A DNA stretch of 64,000 nucleotides from Brevibacterium mcbrellneri ATCC 49030 (GTDB lineage Bacteria; Actinomycetota; Actinomycetes; Actinomycetales; Brevibacteriaceae), in contig NZ_ADNU01000018.1 of the NCBI RefSeq assembly GCF_000178455.1, positions 62,001-126,000 of the forward strand, in the 5' to 3' direction. Made by a program: the position numbers and the translations under genes. Under the pieces are notes generated by a model. It was not told where the DNA came from, did not search any database, and was given only the letters and a program-made list of their open reading frames with translations. The number at the start of each line of letters is the position of its first letter. Position 1 is the stretch's first letter. Shown here one piece after another: positions 17,351-24,215 of the stretch.

Positions 17351-17405
17351 TGACCACAACGTTATGGCCAGCAACAGTTGTTGCTGGCCAGGATGTTGTT
17401 GATGC
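17351..17405. repeat. two IS481-type ends abutting head to head
   Basis: ATGGCCAGCAACA, the right end of the mercury unit, finishes at 17376. After 2 bp (gt), TGTTGCTGGCCA, the same end in the opposite orientation, starts at 17379 and begins the cmx unit. Together they form the palindrome TGGCCAGCAACAgtTGTTGC and its completion. Outer parts (gaccacaacgtt and aggatgttgttgatg) also match the longer terminal repeats. This is a junction of two element ends, not a terminator. Confidence 0.8.
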
Positions 17406-17407
17406 TT

Positions 17408-17436
17408 CTTGGGAACTGCGGCGCAGACGGGTAAGC
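17408..17436 (+). promoter_or_regulatory. promoter of the cmx leader, copy 1
   Basis: TTGGGA, a 17-bp spacer, then TAAGCT lie about 9 bp before the leader ATG at 17445. The other cmx copy has TTGGGG, 17 bp, TAGATT at the same place. The distance implies a transcript starting at or just before the ATG, that is, a leaderless small ORF. Confidence 0.5.
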
Positions 17437-17444
17437 TGAGCCGT

Positions 17445-17510
17445 ATGTCGAGCCCTGAATCGGACACTCAGGGGCTTTCGGTCACGCCGTCAGCCCCTCA
17501 CCTCAGCTGA
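17445..17510 (+). CDS. leader peptide with hairpins upstream of cmx, copy 1
   Basis: A 21-residue frame starting MSSPESDTQGLSVTP and ending APHLS. It overlaps an RNA stem AGGGGCT ... AGCCCCT (about 17470-17498), with a second complementary gagcccct copy just after the stop. The same peptide is encoded in front of the other cmx gene (34852-34917), with almost no change. The conservation and the stem suggest attenuation by a ribosome stalled by the drug, as known for other phenicol resistance genes. The mechanism here is inferred. Confidence 0.65.
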   Translation: MSSPESDTQGLSVTPSAPHLS

Positions 17511-17626
17511 GCCCCTAGCTCTGCCGCCCAGTACTGCACGCAGCACGACATTCGGGTGTTTCTTCGGGCGCTGACCGTGGTGACGAGACGTTCTCTTGTT
17601 CGTACTCTCGCTTCGGAGCTATCTCG

Positions 17627-18808
17627 ATGCCTTTCTCTCTCTATCTTCTTGCCCTGGTGGTCTTCGCCATGGGTACTTCCGAGTTCATGCTCGCTGGCCT
17701 CGTGCCCGACATCTCCACTCACTTCGGCGTTTCCTTGGGGACTGCTGGCCTTCTGACCTCGGCATTCGCCGCAGGGATGATGATCGGCGCACCTGCGATG
17801 GCCGCGCTCACTCGTCGCCTCCCCGTGAACGGGACACTCCTGGGTTGCGTGATCGTGTTCGCGCTGTCCCATGTCGTAGGCGCACTCACGCCGGACTTCA
17901 CTGTTCTGTTCGTCACGCGCGTGATCGCCGCGATCGTCAATGCGGGCTTTTTGGCGGTCGCGCTGGGAGCGGCGACGCAACTCGTGGCACCGGACGCCAA
18001 AGGTCGGGCCGTGGCGGTTCTGCTGGCGGGTACCACCGTCGCCACCGTCGCCGGTGTCCCCGCGGGCGCTCTGCTTGGTACGGCACTCGGTTGGCAGTCG
18101 ACGTTCTGGGCGATCGCTTTTCTCTGCGTCCCCGCTGCGATCGGCATCGCCGCGGGCTTCACCACTCGAACTGACAGCTCATCAAGGGAGGATCCGTCCT
18201 CGACGTCGCTGCGGGTGGAGCTGGCGCAGCTTGCCTCTCCGCGCCTCGTCTTGACGATGATGCTGGCTGCCCTGGTGAATGCCGGGACCTTTGCCACACT
18301 GACCTTCCTCGCGCCGATCGTTACGGAGACCGCCAGTCTGAGCCAGTGGTGGGTGTCGGTGGCGCTTGTGCTCTTCGGCGTCGGCTCCTTCATCGGTGTC
18401 ACCGTTGCGGGACGGCTCTCGGATGCCCGACCTCGCGTCGTCATCGTGGGCGGTGGAAGTGTTCTTGTGCTCGGGTGGCTCGCTTTGGCGCTCTTCGCGA
18501 CGAACCCCGTTGCCCTGCTCGGGCTCGTTTTCGCTCAGGGAGTGTTGGGCTTCGCTGTCGGGAGCACGCTGATTACGCGAGTGCTCTATGCGGCGGCGGG
18601 TGCGCCCACCATGGCCGGGTCATACGCGACAGCGGCGCTCAACGTGGGCGCAGCCGTCGGTCCCGTACTTGCCGCTGCCGCACTCAGCGTTACGCCGGGC
18701 GCGCTCGGGCCGGTTTGGGTGGCCGTCTTCGCGACCGCAACGGCATTGCTGCTCGCAGTTCCGCTTCTTCGACTGATTGCACCTGTCGAGAGCGAAGCGG
18801 TCAAGTGA
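17627..18808 (+). CDS. cmx: Cmx/CmrA-type chloramphenicol efflux MFS transporter, copy 1
   Basis: A 393-residue, 12-helix MFS exporter. The N-terminus MPFSLYLLALVVFAMGTSEF and the MLAGLVPDIS motif are typical of Cmx/CmlA-like drug:H+ antiporters, with VAGRLSDARPR in the central loop. Its stop (tga) overlaps the GTG of a decayed transposase, exactly as in copy 2. Copy 2 differs at scattered positions, so these are diverged paralogues, not a recent duplication. Expected to export chloramphenicol; specificity is not proven by sequence. It sits behind a conserved leader peptide. Confidence 0.85.
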   Translation: MPFSLYLLALVVFAMGTSEFMLAGLVPDISTHFGVSLGTAGLLTSAFAAGMMIGAPAMAALTRRLPVNGTLLGCVIVFALSHVVGALTPDFTVLFVTRVIAAIVNAGFLAVALGAATQLVAPDAKGRAVAVLLAGTTVATVAGVPAGALLGTALGWQSTFWAIAFLCVPAAIGIAAGFTTRTDSSSREDPSSTSLRVELAQLASPRLVLTMMLAALVNAGTFATLTFLAPIVTETASLSQWWVSVALVLFGVGSFIGVTVAGRLSDARPRVVIVGGGSVLVLGWLALALFATNPVALLGLVFAQGVLGFAVGSTLITRVLYAAAGAPTMAGSYATAALNVGAAVGPVLAAAALSVTPGALGPVWVAVFATATALLLAVPLLRLIAPVESEAVK

Positions 18809-19110
18809 CGCACCCAGACTCACCCTTGACGGTCGAAGGTTGTCCCCGGCTCATCGCGCGTTGTCGGACTTGACCTCTCGCGCATGTCGCCGCCGAGATG
18901 GGCATCTCTCGAGCCACCGCATCCAAACGGGTTGGACGCTACCGTTGATTCGGTGAACTCGGCTTGCACGACCGTGCGTCTGCACCTATCCGCCAGCCAA
19001 CGGCAACGCGGAACGAACTCGTGATGATTATCGAAACCATGCGACGTCACCACAAGTGGTCGGCTTCACATGGTGCACATCGACGTGAATGAAGAGCGGA
19101 CACATCCCGA
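18805..19110 (+). pseudogene. IS481-family transposase remnant
   Basis: Starting at a GTG overlapping the cmx stop, the frame reads VTHPDSPLTVEG and then hits a stop after CRT. Homology continues with AHVAAEMGISRATASK, another in-frame stop after GRYR, then FGELGLHDRASAPIRQPTAT and HHKWSAS. It then jumps to HMVHIDV, which in the intact copy lies about 75 residues further on. Two stops and an internal deletion make it inactive. Confidence 0.85.
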
Positions 19111-19130
19111 ACGGCGGTGCCGATTCCTGC

Positions 19131-19136
19131 TAGAAT
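19131..19136 (+). promoter_or_regulatory. -10 element of the PheRS-like leader
   Basis: TAGAAT lies 8 bp before the leader ATG at 19144, a spacing that would give a leaderless small ORF. No good -35 is visible. It lies just after the transposase remnant. Confidence 0.4.
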
Positions 19137-19143
19137 TCCTCCC

Positions 19144-19215
19144 ATGAGTTGGCAGCAGCGATTTTCCAGCCCCCGGCCGGGTAACGGCCGCGGGGTTCTC
19201 GACGTGCGCCTATAG
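19144..19215 (+). CDS. 23-residue leader peptide upstream of the PheRS-like gene
   Basis: A small frame starting MSWQQRFSSPRPG and ending GVLDVRL, then TAG. It overlaps alternative RNA stems (19170-19246). Its place 75 bp before the ligase gene, its own -10 and the hairpins point to a regulatory leader ORF and not a functional protein. Which codon or ligand would stall the ribosome is unknown; the single Phe and Trp codons do not make a classic run. Confidence 0.55.
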   Translation: MSWQQRFSSPRPGNGRGVLDVRL

Positions 19216-19246
19216 CTCACTGGGTCTCCGCAGGCGCGGCCGGGGG
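19170..19246 (+). promoter_or_regulatory. attenuator-like alternative hairpins
   Basis: CCCCCGGCCG (19170-19179) can pair with the nearby CGGCCGCGGGG (19185-19195, imperfect) or perfectly with CGGCCGGGGG (19237-19246). A third stem, GCGCCT (19206-19211) with AGGCGC (19232-19237), overlaps the last partner. The structures exclude each other and the first lies inside the leader ORF. Ribosome position could therefore switch exposure or termination before the ligase gene. No clear U-run follows, so translational control is as likely as transcriptional. Confidence 0.6.
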
Positions 19247-19289
19247 TGTTCTCCTCGTTCATCAGCCCACGATCCTGTTGGAGACTCTC

Positions 19290-20408
19290 ATGGCTTATGC
19301 CGATTACTTGACCCCTGAACAACTCTGCCGCGCCCTCGACCTCCGGGATCTCACCGATCCCGCCCAGGGCGAGCATGCCATCCAAGCTCTTCTGAGTGCC
19401 GTCGTCGCAAGCCTCGAATACACCTGGGGCAGCACGATCCGGTACGTGCGCAGCTCTCCCATCGTCTCAATCACCGCGAACTACGACCGCCTCGGTTACG
19501 CCCGAGGCGACGTTACCCGCGCCCGCCGCTACACCCGATACATCAGCCCGACGGCCATGTTGCGCAGCCACATGAGTGCGGAGCTCCCCACCGCGCTGGA
19601 AGCCTACGCCGGCTGCGGAGATGTCGATGAGCTGATCGTCGCGCCGGGGCTCGTGTATCGACGCGACGCCGTCGACCGCAGCCACGTAGGAGAACCTCAC
19701 CAGGTCGACCTCTGGCGCATCCGCAGCACACCAGACACCAGAGACGAGGACATGCTCGACATGATCGAAGAACTGGTCGATGCCGTTCTCCCAGGAGCCG
19801 AGTGGAGGATCACCGAAGCCGACCACCCCTACACCGTGGGCGGGCGTCAGATTGATGTTCGACATGACGGTGAATGGCTCGAACTCGCCGAGTGCGGACG
19901 CATTCACCCAGAGGTGCTGCGCGGCTCAGGGCTCGACCCCGAGCAGTGGTCGGGACTGGCGCTCGGGATGGGGCTCGAACGGGCGCTCATGCTGCGCAAG
20001 GCGATCCCGGACATCCGCTATCTGCGAGCCGCCGACCCGAGGATAGCCGAGCAGATGCTGACCCTGGAACCGTGGCAACATGTATCCTCGCTGCCACCGG
20101 CCCGACGTGATATCTCCGTAGTCGTCACGGACGAAGAGGACGAGGAGACCCTTGGCGATCGCATACGCACGGCGCTCGGTGACGACACTGACCTGATCGA
20201 GACCGTCGCAGTGCTCAGCCGTACCGAGCATGAGAACCTACCCGAGACCGCACGAGCGCGGTTGGGGACGCGGCCGGGGCAGGTCAATGTGCTGCTGCGG
20301 ATCGTGCTTCGCCCGATCGACCGCACACTCACCGCAGATCAGGCCAACTCGATCCGCAACACGATCTACCGCGCCGTCCACGAGGGGCCGGTGATGGAAC
20401 TCATCTGA
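19290..20408 (+). CDS. single-chain PheRS-like ligase (PheS core plus FDX-ACB domain)
   Basis: About 372 residues from the ATG at 19290 (MAYADYL), with GGAG upstream. Class II synthetase motifs of PheS are present: LRSHMSAELPTAL, then motif 2 LVYRRDAVDRSH with PHQVD (about 118-145), WLELAECGRIHPEVL, and motif 3 LGMGLERALMLRKAIPDIR (about 223-241). Residues 270-372 form a ferredoxin-like anticodon-binding domain (RRDISVVVTDEE ... LRIVLRPIDRTLT), normally at the end of PheT. The N-terminal coiled coil of PheS and a PheT partner are absent. The layout matches mitochondrial monomeric PheRS. I recall that annotation pipelines call such actinobacterial proteins a PheS-related mystery ligase (SrmL), unverified here. 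It could charge tRNA-Phe, confer resistance, or activate another acid. Confidence 0.8.
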   Translation: MAYADYLTPEQLCRALDLRDLTDPAQGEHAIQALLSAVVASLEYTWGSTIRYVRSSPIVSITANYDRLGYARGDVTRARRYTRYISPTAMLRSHMSAELPTALEAYAGCGDVDELIVAPGLVYRRDAVDRSHVGEPHQVDLWRIRSTPDTRDEDMLDMIEELVDAVLPGAEWRITEADHPYTVGGRQIDVRHDGEWLELAECGRIHPEVLRGSGLDPEQWSGLALGMGLERALMLRKAIPDIRYLRAADPRIAEQMLTLEPWQHVSSLPPARRDISVVVTDEEDEETLGDRIRTALGDDTDLIETVAVLSRTEHENLPETARARLGTRPGQVNVLLRIVLRPIDRTLTADQANSIRNTIYRAVHEGPVMELI

Positions 20409-20439
20409 ACCCGATATGCCTGCGTTGCGAAGGCTCCCT

Positions 20440-20937
20440 TCAACTCTGACCGGATGCGGCGATCACCAGCGTTACGAGTGCGCCAGTGCTCAAGACGGTT
20501 CGGGTGTGGTTCCATCTGTTCCAGGGAGCCTCGAAACCCTTGCGCGTGTCGCGGAGCCGCTGTGCCGTGTCTGCGGGTGCCCGGTCGAGCGCGCGGTTCA
20601 GCGGCACGTTCCCGGCGGCAGTGATGCCGAAGGAGAGCACCGAGCAGGCAGCGCCCACGACGAGCCATCCGAAAGCCGAGACGTCCTCTCGGCCGACGGC
20701 CAGGATCGCGCCTGCGACGGCAGTGAGTGGTGCGACGAGGAAAACGCTGAGGAACCAGCCGTTCAGGATTACCCCGTTGATGGCGCGAAAGGCTCCGACG
20801 TAGCTGCGATCGTCGATGTGTCGGAAGCCGGGGTTGATCGCACAGGAGAACGCGAAGAACACCCCGGCCAGCAGTCCGTTGGTGACGACACCGGCGACAA
20901 GCACGGACGTGAAAATACAGTCGAACACAATCGTCAC
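20440..20937 (-). CDS. DUF1772 (anthrone oxygenase-like) membrane protein
   Basis: 165 residues with about four membrane helices. The pattern GVFFAFSCAINPGFRHIDDRSYVGAFRAIN and the later GNVPLNRALD and WNRWNHTRT segments are the conserved face of DUF1772. Some members are described as anthrone oxygenase-like, but the biochemical role is uncertain. The GTG start overlaps the stop of the NmrA-like gene (gtga), so the two form an operon. Confidence 0.82.
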   Translation of the reverse strand: MTIVFDCIFTSVLVAGVVTNGLLAGVFFAFSCAINPGFRHIDDRSYVGAFRAINGVILNGWFLSVFLVAPLTAVAGAILAVGREDVSAFGWLVVGAACSVLSFGITAAGNVPLNRALDRAPADTAQRLRDTRKGFEAPWNRWNHTRTVLSTGALVTLVIAASGQS

Positions 20938-21803
20938 CCCAAGCCGGAGGTGAGCAGACGATCGATCGTGACCTCGAGGCTCGACTCCCCACGGATAATG
21001 CGGTCTCCGCGCGGGGCAAGCAACCCTTGCTCGTCAGCCCGGTACAGTTCGGCGAGACTCTCGGCAATATGCGGACGGAATCCCGCATTGACCAGTACCT
21101 CGATCCAGGTGTCCTCGGGCATCGTCGCAACGTGCAGCTCGCGCCCGAGGGCGGTACCGAGCACCCTGGCGACATCGCGTTCCGAGTAGGCAGGGCCGAC
21201 GATATCGACGCTCTCGCTGCGAGCTGGCGGGGAGAGCAGCATCTGGGCCGCGGCGACACCGATGTCGCGAGTGGCGATCATGGGAATCGGCGCCTCGGCT
21301 GACGCTGCGAACACCGGGTAGACGCCACTGTCACGAGCGACGCCGACCACGTCGACGACCTTCTCCTGGAAGTGCCCCGAACGCAGGGCCGTCACCACGG
21401 CACCAGTGGTGAGCAGCGCCCGCTCGAGCCGATGCAACCCCACGATCGGACCGGTACCCTCGGCCAGATCCGCCCCGCCCGAGGACAGCATGACGACGTG
21501 CGGAACCCGTCGATTCACGACCGCGCCGCTGATCGAAGCGATCAGGGCATCGGCGTGCGCATCGAGGTCGTCGGCGGTCAGATCGAACGGCAGCAGCGCG
21601 AAGACCCCGGTCGCTCCCTCAAGCGCGTCGCTCAACGCCGTCTGGTCGCTCAGCTCCACGACGCGGGTCTCGGCACCCTGCGCTGTCCACGCTTCCGCAT
21701 CTATCTGGCGGCGCACCAGAACACGCACGTCGGCACCGGCATCCAGCAGCCTTCGTGCAGTGACCGATCCGACCCTTCCTGTGACCCCAGCGATGATGTA
21801 CAT
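20934..21803 (-). CDS. NmrA-like NAD(P)-binding oxidoreductase
   Basis: About 289 residues from the ATG next to AGGAGG (MYIIAGVTGRVGSVTARRLL). The Rossmann motif GVTGRVG is complete, followed by DVRVLVR. The family (NmrA/HSCARG, QOR2-like) senses or reduces with NADPH. The catalytic YxxxK pair is not evident, so a sensor or atypical quinone reductase role is likely. It is divergent from the AraC regulator and coupled to the DUF1772 gene. Confidence 0.85.
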   Translation of the reverse strand: MYIIAGVTGRVGSVTARRLLDAGADVRVLVRRQIDAEAWTAQGAETRVVELSDQTALSDALEGATGVFALLPFDLTADDLDAHADALIASISGAVVNRRVPHVVMLSSGGADLAEGTGPIVGLHRLERALLTTGAVVTALRSGHFQEKVVDVVGVARDSGVYPVFAASAEAPIPMIATRDIGVAAAQMLLSPPARSESVDIVGPAYSERDVARVLGTALGRELHVATMPEDTWIEVLVNAGFRPHIAESLAELYRADEQGLLAPRGDRIIRGESSLEVTIDRLLTSGLG

Positions 21804-21948
21804 GTTGTTTCCTCCTGTGAGCATCGATTGATTGTTCTTCGACGCTATGCGGCTCCATGCGGCAGGAGCATGCTTATATATCCAGATTTCTTGCTCATTC
21901 GTCCGATTCAGTGAGCGTATTTGCTCAGAGGTGTGACACGATTGCAAC

Positions 21949-22905
21949 ATGGAGGTCATCCCACGCTTCGAACACCAGGCTCGGGTGGCGCGCGTGCTCC
22001 ACACGCTGCGGATGCGCAGCACCTTCTACTGCCACGCCGAACTCTCGGAGCCTTGGGCATTGGAAATGCCCGCGATCGCCGACTCAGTGAGCTTCCACGT
22101 CGTCACGGCAGGGACTTGCTGGCTGCGCCTGCCCGAGGCCAACTCAATCGAGCTGCGCGCCGGAGACCTCGCACTCGTGCCGCACGGCCTCGGCCACCAC
22201 CTGCTGAGCGAAGCCGATGCGCGTCGTGGCCCAAGAGTCGACCTTTTGCCCCAGGAGTACCTGAGCACCAACTACTCGATCCTCCAGCACGGAGGCGGTG
22301 GTCGAACAGCGCAGCTGATCTGTGGTGTCGTGTCTTTCGACGAACCCGCCGCACGAGAGTTGATGCGCACGCTTCCCGCCGTGATGTTCATCGGTGGCGA
22401 CACGCTCTCGGCTGCGTCCTCGATCAAAGACACGCTGCGCCTCATGGCCGGCGAGCTCGGCCACCCGCAGATCGGCGGCGAGGCCATTGCGACCAGACTT
22501 GCCGATGTTCTCGTCGTACAGGCGATCCGCTCCTGGCTCATCAGCGACGCGACGGCCCCCACAGGCTGGTTGCGCGCACTCGAAGACGACAGGATCGGTC
22601 GCGCACTCGAAGCGATCCACCAAAACCCCGGCGACGACTGGAACCTCGGTCGTCTCGCCAAGGTCGCCACAATGTCCAGATCGTCATTCAGCAGCCGCTT
22701 CACCGCACTGACCGGTGAAGCACCGATCGCCTACCTCACCCGCTGGCGCATGAGCATCGCCTCATCACGGCTGCGCGAAGAAGACATCACCATAGCCCGC
22801 CTCGCCTCCGAACTCGGCTACCAGTCCGAGGCCGCATTCAACCGCGCCTTCACCCGGCTCAACGGCCAGCCCCCAGGCTCTCAGCGTGGACGCCGGAGAA
22901 GATAG
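21949..22905 (+). CDS. AraC-family transcriptional regulator
   Basis: 318 residues. An N-terminal cupin-like sensor domain (LRLPEANSIELRAGDLALVPHGLGH) is followed by a C-terminal double helix-turn-helix (LGRLAKVATMSRSSFSSRF ... ARLASELGYQSEAAFNRAFTR). It is transcribed away from the NmrA-like/DUF1772 pair with about 145 bp between them, the usual layout for a local activator of that pair. The inducer is unknown. Confidence 0.88.
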   Translation: MEVIPRFEHQARVARVLHTLRMRSTFYCHAELSEPWALEMPAIADSVSFHVVTAGTCWLRLPEANSIELRAGDLALVPHGLGHHLLSEADARRGPRVDLLPQEYLSTNYSILQHGGGGRTAQLICGVVSFDEPAARELMRTLPAVMFIGGDTLSAASSIKDTLRLMAGELGHPQIGGEAIATRLADVLVVQAIRSWLISDATAPTGWLRALEDDRIGRALEAIHQNPGDDWNLGRLAKVATMSRSSFSSRFTALTGEAPIAYLTRWRMSIASSRLREEDITIARLASELGYQSEAAFNRAFTRLNGQPPGSQRGRRRR

Positions 22906-22920
22906 TTGAACAACCTGAGC

Positions 22921-23502
22921 TCACATATCGGGCGGATCTGTGTGGCTGTCACGGAGGAGAGCACGGACATAGCCAAACCCTGCGACGGCGTGGAGGAACG
23001 CTCCTATGACGCAAAGGATTCTGCCTGCGGTTCCGACTGGAAGGAGCGCGGGGACCAGGCTGAGTCCGATGAGCGCGAGGCCTGACATGAGCACCGCGGT
23101 ACGTACCTTGCCGACGCGGGAGACCTTCGGCGCTCGTGCAGGACGAGTCACCAGGTAGGTGACGGCGAGTGCAGCGTCGACGGCTGCGATGGTGAGAACG
23201 ACTCCGAGGGAGAGATGCCCTGCTACGGCGAGGGCGAGTGCGATCATCGCAACGCCGATGCGGTCTGCGACAGGATCGAGTACCGCTCCCGTGGCACTGA
23301 CCTGGTTCAGGGCGCGAGCGAGATAGCCGTCGATCCAGTCGCTTGCGCCGAAGACCGCCAGGAGTACGACAGTGAGGACGGGCTGGGCATGGTTGAGGAC
23401 GAGGATGACAATCGGAACCACGAACCCAAGCCGCAGCAAGGTGATGAGATTGGGCAGAGTCGCCCAGTCGGGGTGCGGGTGTGCCGAGGACATGCGGTTC
23501 AT
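22921..23502 (-). CDS. CDP-alcohol phosphatidyltransferase family protein
   Basis: About 193 residues from the ATG at 23502, whose first bases overlap the DedA stop (atga). The family catalytic signature is complete: DWIDGYLAR followed by GAVLDPVADR, the D-x2-D-G-x2-A-R-x8-G-x3-D-x3-D pattern, in a protein with about six membrane helices. Such enzymes join CDP-diacylglycerol with an alcohol such as glycerol-3-phosphate or inositol phosphate. The acceptor cannot be told. Coupling to a DedA protein suggests a lipid-modification pair. Confidence 0.87.
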   Translation of the reverse strand: MNRMSSAHPHPDWATLPNLITLLRLGFVVPIVILVLNHAQPVLTVVLLAVFGASDWIDGYLARALNQVSATGAVLDPVADRIGVAMIALALAVAGHLSLGVVLTIAAVDAALAVTYLVTRPARAPKVSRVGKVRTAVLMSGLALIGLSLVPALLPVGTAGRILCVIGAFLHAVAGFGYVRALLRDSHTDPPDM

Positions 23503-24107
23503 GCGCGCACCCCCCGCTTGTGGCGTGCGAAGAGCCAAAGGACGAGTGCAGCGGCCACGACGATGAGTGCGGGCAGAGTGTAGCGCTCAACGACATCGAG
23601 CAGTGCGTTGCCGATGAGCGCACCACCCACGACCCAAAGCCCCGCCCAAAGCAACGCCGCAACACTACAAGCGGTTGCGAACCGCGAGTATGGCACCGCT
23701 GAGGCGCCAGCTGCAGCAGCGACGAGGGTGCGGATACCCGGAAGCAGACGGGCGAGGATCACGATCCAGAATCGGCCGGCAACGTAATATCGTGCCTTCT
23801 CCCAGCGATCCCGACCCAGGCGCTTGATCAGTCTGGTGTCGCCGAGGCGGGCTCCAAGACCGCGTCCGACCGCGAACCCCACATGGTCTCCGAGAAATGC
23901 GCCCAGCGCAGCGACGAACACGCCGGCGGCGAGCAGCTCGGCACGGTCAGAGAGCGTAACCGCGGCCAGGACGATGCCCGTTTCCCCTGGGAGGACAGCA
24001 CCGATACCGAGGGCTGCGTCAACGGCCGCGAACAGGAGCATGCAGGCGAGCACGAGCGTGACGTGCTCGCCTGCCTGTGCAAGGAACATGCGGAGAAGAT
24101 CGACCAT
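23499..24107 (-). CDS. DedA-family membrane protein
   Basis: 202 residues from the ATG at 24107 (MVDLLRMFL). It has the DedA core: LPGETGIVLAA, then FLGDHVGFAVGRGLG and the conserved GRFWIVILARLLPGIRTLV (key residues F/Y-G-R-F...R-x-x-P-G-x-R). DedA proteins flip phospholipids or undecaprenyl phosphate across the membrane and affect resistance to cationic peptides. It is the first gene of a two-gene leftward operon. A longer open frame upstream lies opposite the histidine kinase and is not real. Confidence 0.9.
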   Translation of the reverse strand: MVDLLRMFLAQAGEHVTLVLACMLLFAAVDAALGIGAVLPGETGIVLAAVTLSDRAELLAAGVFVAALGAFLGDHVGFAVGRGLGARLGDTRLIKRLGRDRWEKARYYVAGRFWIVILARLLPGIRTLVAAAAGASAVPYSRFATACSVAALLWAGLWVVGGALIGNALLDVVERYTLPALIVVAAALVLWLFARHKRGVRA

Positions 24108-24215
24108 GCATACGACGGTAGATTCATGGGTCAACGTGCCGATATTGCCGAATGCCCATTCATGACCTAACGATCGTGAGTTCACCGGTTGGAGCCGCGC
24201 GCATAGATTGGGAGT

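Larger units (their letters stand above)
11831..17376. mobile_element. IS481-type unit carrying a mercury resistance operon
   Basis: The left end is the transposase-side repeat TGTATGAGGCC at 11831. The right end is ATGGCCAGCAACA ending at 17376, the same motif that closes the island at 34983. Between them lie the transposase and the whole mer operon. There is no IS end directly upstream of the transposase (12828-12896), which suggests that mer is cargo inside the element rather than a neighbour of a separate IS. Alternatively the mer region was brought in by recombination between two IS ends. Confidence 0.7.
17379..19110. mobile_element. decayed IS481-type cmx unit
   Basis: It begins with the cargo-side end TGTTGCTGGCCAGG at 17379 and holds a leader peptide, a cmx-type efflux gene and a broken transposase in the same order as the intact unit at 32566-34983, but in the opposite orientation. 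The transposase-side end is not recognisable, so the right border (about 19110) is set by the last transposase homology. Confidence 0.7.

Noticed and set aside
17364-17391. Palindrome read as a merR transcription terminator
   Set aside because: Both arms match the element end seen at 34971-34983, and the similarity extends outside the stem. Two IS ends explain it better, although it could also act as a terminator.
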